NCBI GenBank assembly: GCA_002441265.1 | Contig: DJVQ01000019.1 | Location: 17,606 to 30,583 of the forward strand | Origin: Syntrophaceae bacterium UBA6252 | GTDB taxonomy: Bacteria; Desulfobacterota; Syntrophia; Syntrophales; UBA6807 | Direction of reading: 5' to 3' | DNA length: 12,978 nucleotides | In this document: in pieces, positions 12,866 to 12,978 of the stretch | Numbering within the stretch: position 1 is the first letter of the stretch | How the letters are laid out: each line of letters starts with the position of its first letter | Position numbers and translations under genes: made by a program | Notes under the pieces: generated by a model | Database searches by the model: none | Told to the model about the DNA's origin: nothing | The model's input: the letters and a program-made list of their open reading frames with translations, nothing else

Positions 12866-12978
12866 GACGGCTTCGTAAAAAGCCCATCTGGTGCGTTCCC
12901 CTTCATCCCTCGTCCCTGCGGCGTACCGGAAGTACGCCTCGGTCCTCGTGATTCGGGCGCCTTGCCTGCCGAGCTTTT
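12866..12978. repeat. dispersed intergenic repeat, copy 2 (cut by window end)
   Basis: It begins GACGGCTTCGTAAAAAG and matches the element at 10495: CTTCATCCCTCGTCCC, GCGGCG, CGCCTCGGTCC, ATTCGGGCGCC and GAGCTTTT. Its central hairpin is perfect: GGCGTAC (12920-12926), loop CGGAA, GTACGCC (12932-12938). The window stops at the start of the expected inverse end. It starts 7 bp after the stop of the half-length MFS gene. The intact hairpin suggests that this copy is younger or better kept than copy 1. Confidence 0.85.

Overview
The window is GC-rich DNA with dense, short-spaced genes. Its content (DnaJ paired with a CbpM-like partner, a multi-PAS diguanylate cyclase, MarR plus an acyl-CoA dehydrogenase homologue, a MoxR/CoxE pair, dispersed palindromic repeats) fits a member of the former Deltaproteobacteria (Desulfobacterota), perhaps Syntrophia-like. 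The taxonomic guess is inference from gene style and codon use; there is no rRNA or marker that fixes it. No phage, CRISPR array, tRNA or rRNA was seen.

Layout. Positions 9-80 hold three degenerate copies of a short repeat. Then come dnaJ (153-1295) and a CbpM/MerR-like modulator (1299-1616), a two-gene chaperone unit. Convergent to it is a cytoplasmic diguanylate cyclase (3548-1638, minus strand) with three near-equal 143-residue PAS units and intact GGEEF and RxxD sites. Divergent from that is a YitT-family membrane protein (3712-4596). A small exported protein of unknown function follows on the minus strand (5178-4702), with a strong promoter candidate at 5342-5314 and a good intrinsic terminator at 4650-4616.

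The centre is a plus-strand, five-gene cluster: a MarR regulator (5477-5905), an acyl-CoA dehydrogenase homologue with a rearranged active site (5928-7085), a MoxR-type AAA+ ATPase (7060-8001), a CoxE-type VWA protein (8004-9410) and a metallo-beta-lactamase-fold hydrolase with a C-terminal helical extension (9436-10467). Gaps are 2 to 25 bp, or a 26-bp overlap, so it reads as one operon. MoxR/VWA pairs are generally activation or metal/cofactor-insertion chaperones. The likely logic is a MarR-controlled acyl-CoA (or acyl-CoA-like) activity whose enzyme needs the AAA+/VWA machine, with the hydrolase acting on a related thioester. No aerobic CO dehydrogenase subunits are present, so the classical Cox role is not supported. 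This cluster is the best candidate here for an undescribed system.

The right part has a dispersed repeat (10495-10615), a lipoprotein alpha/beta hydrolase of the FrsA / pseudooxynicotine-hydrolase type (10712-12049) with its own terminator, a half-length MFS transporter (12230-12859), and a second copy of the same repeat (12866 to the window end). The repeat starts 7 bp after the MFS stop codon, which suggests that the transporter was truncated there.
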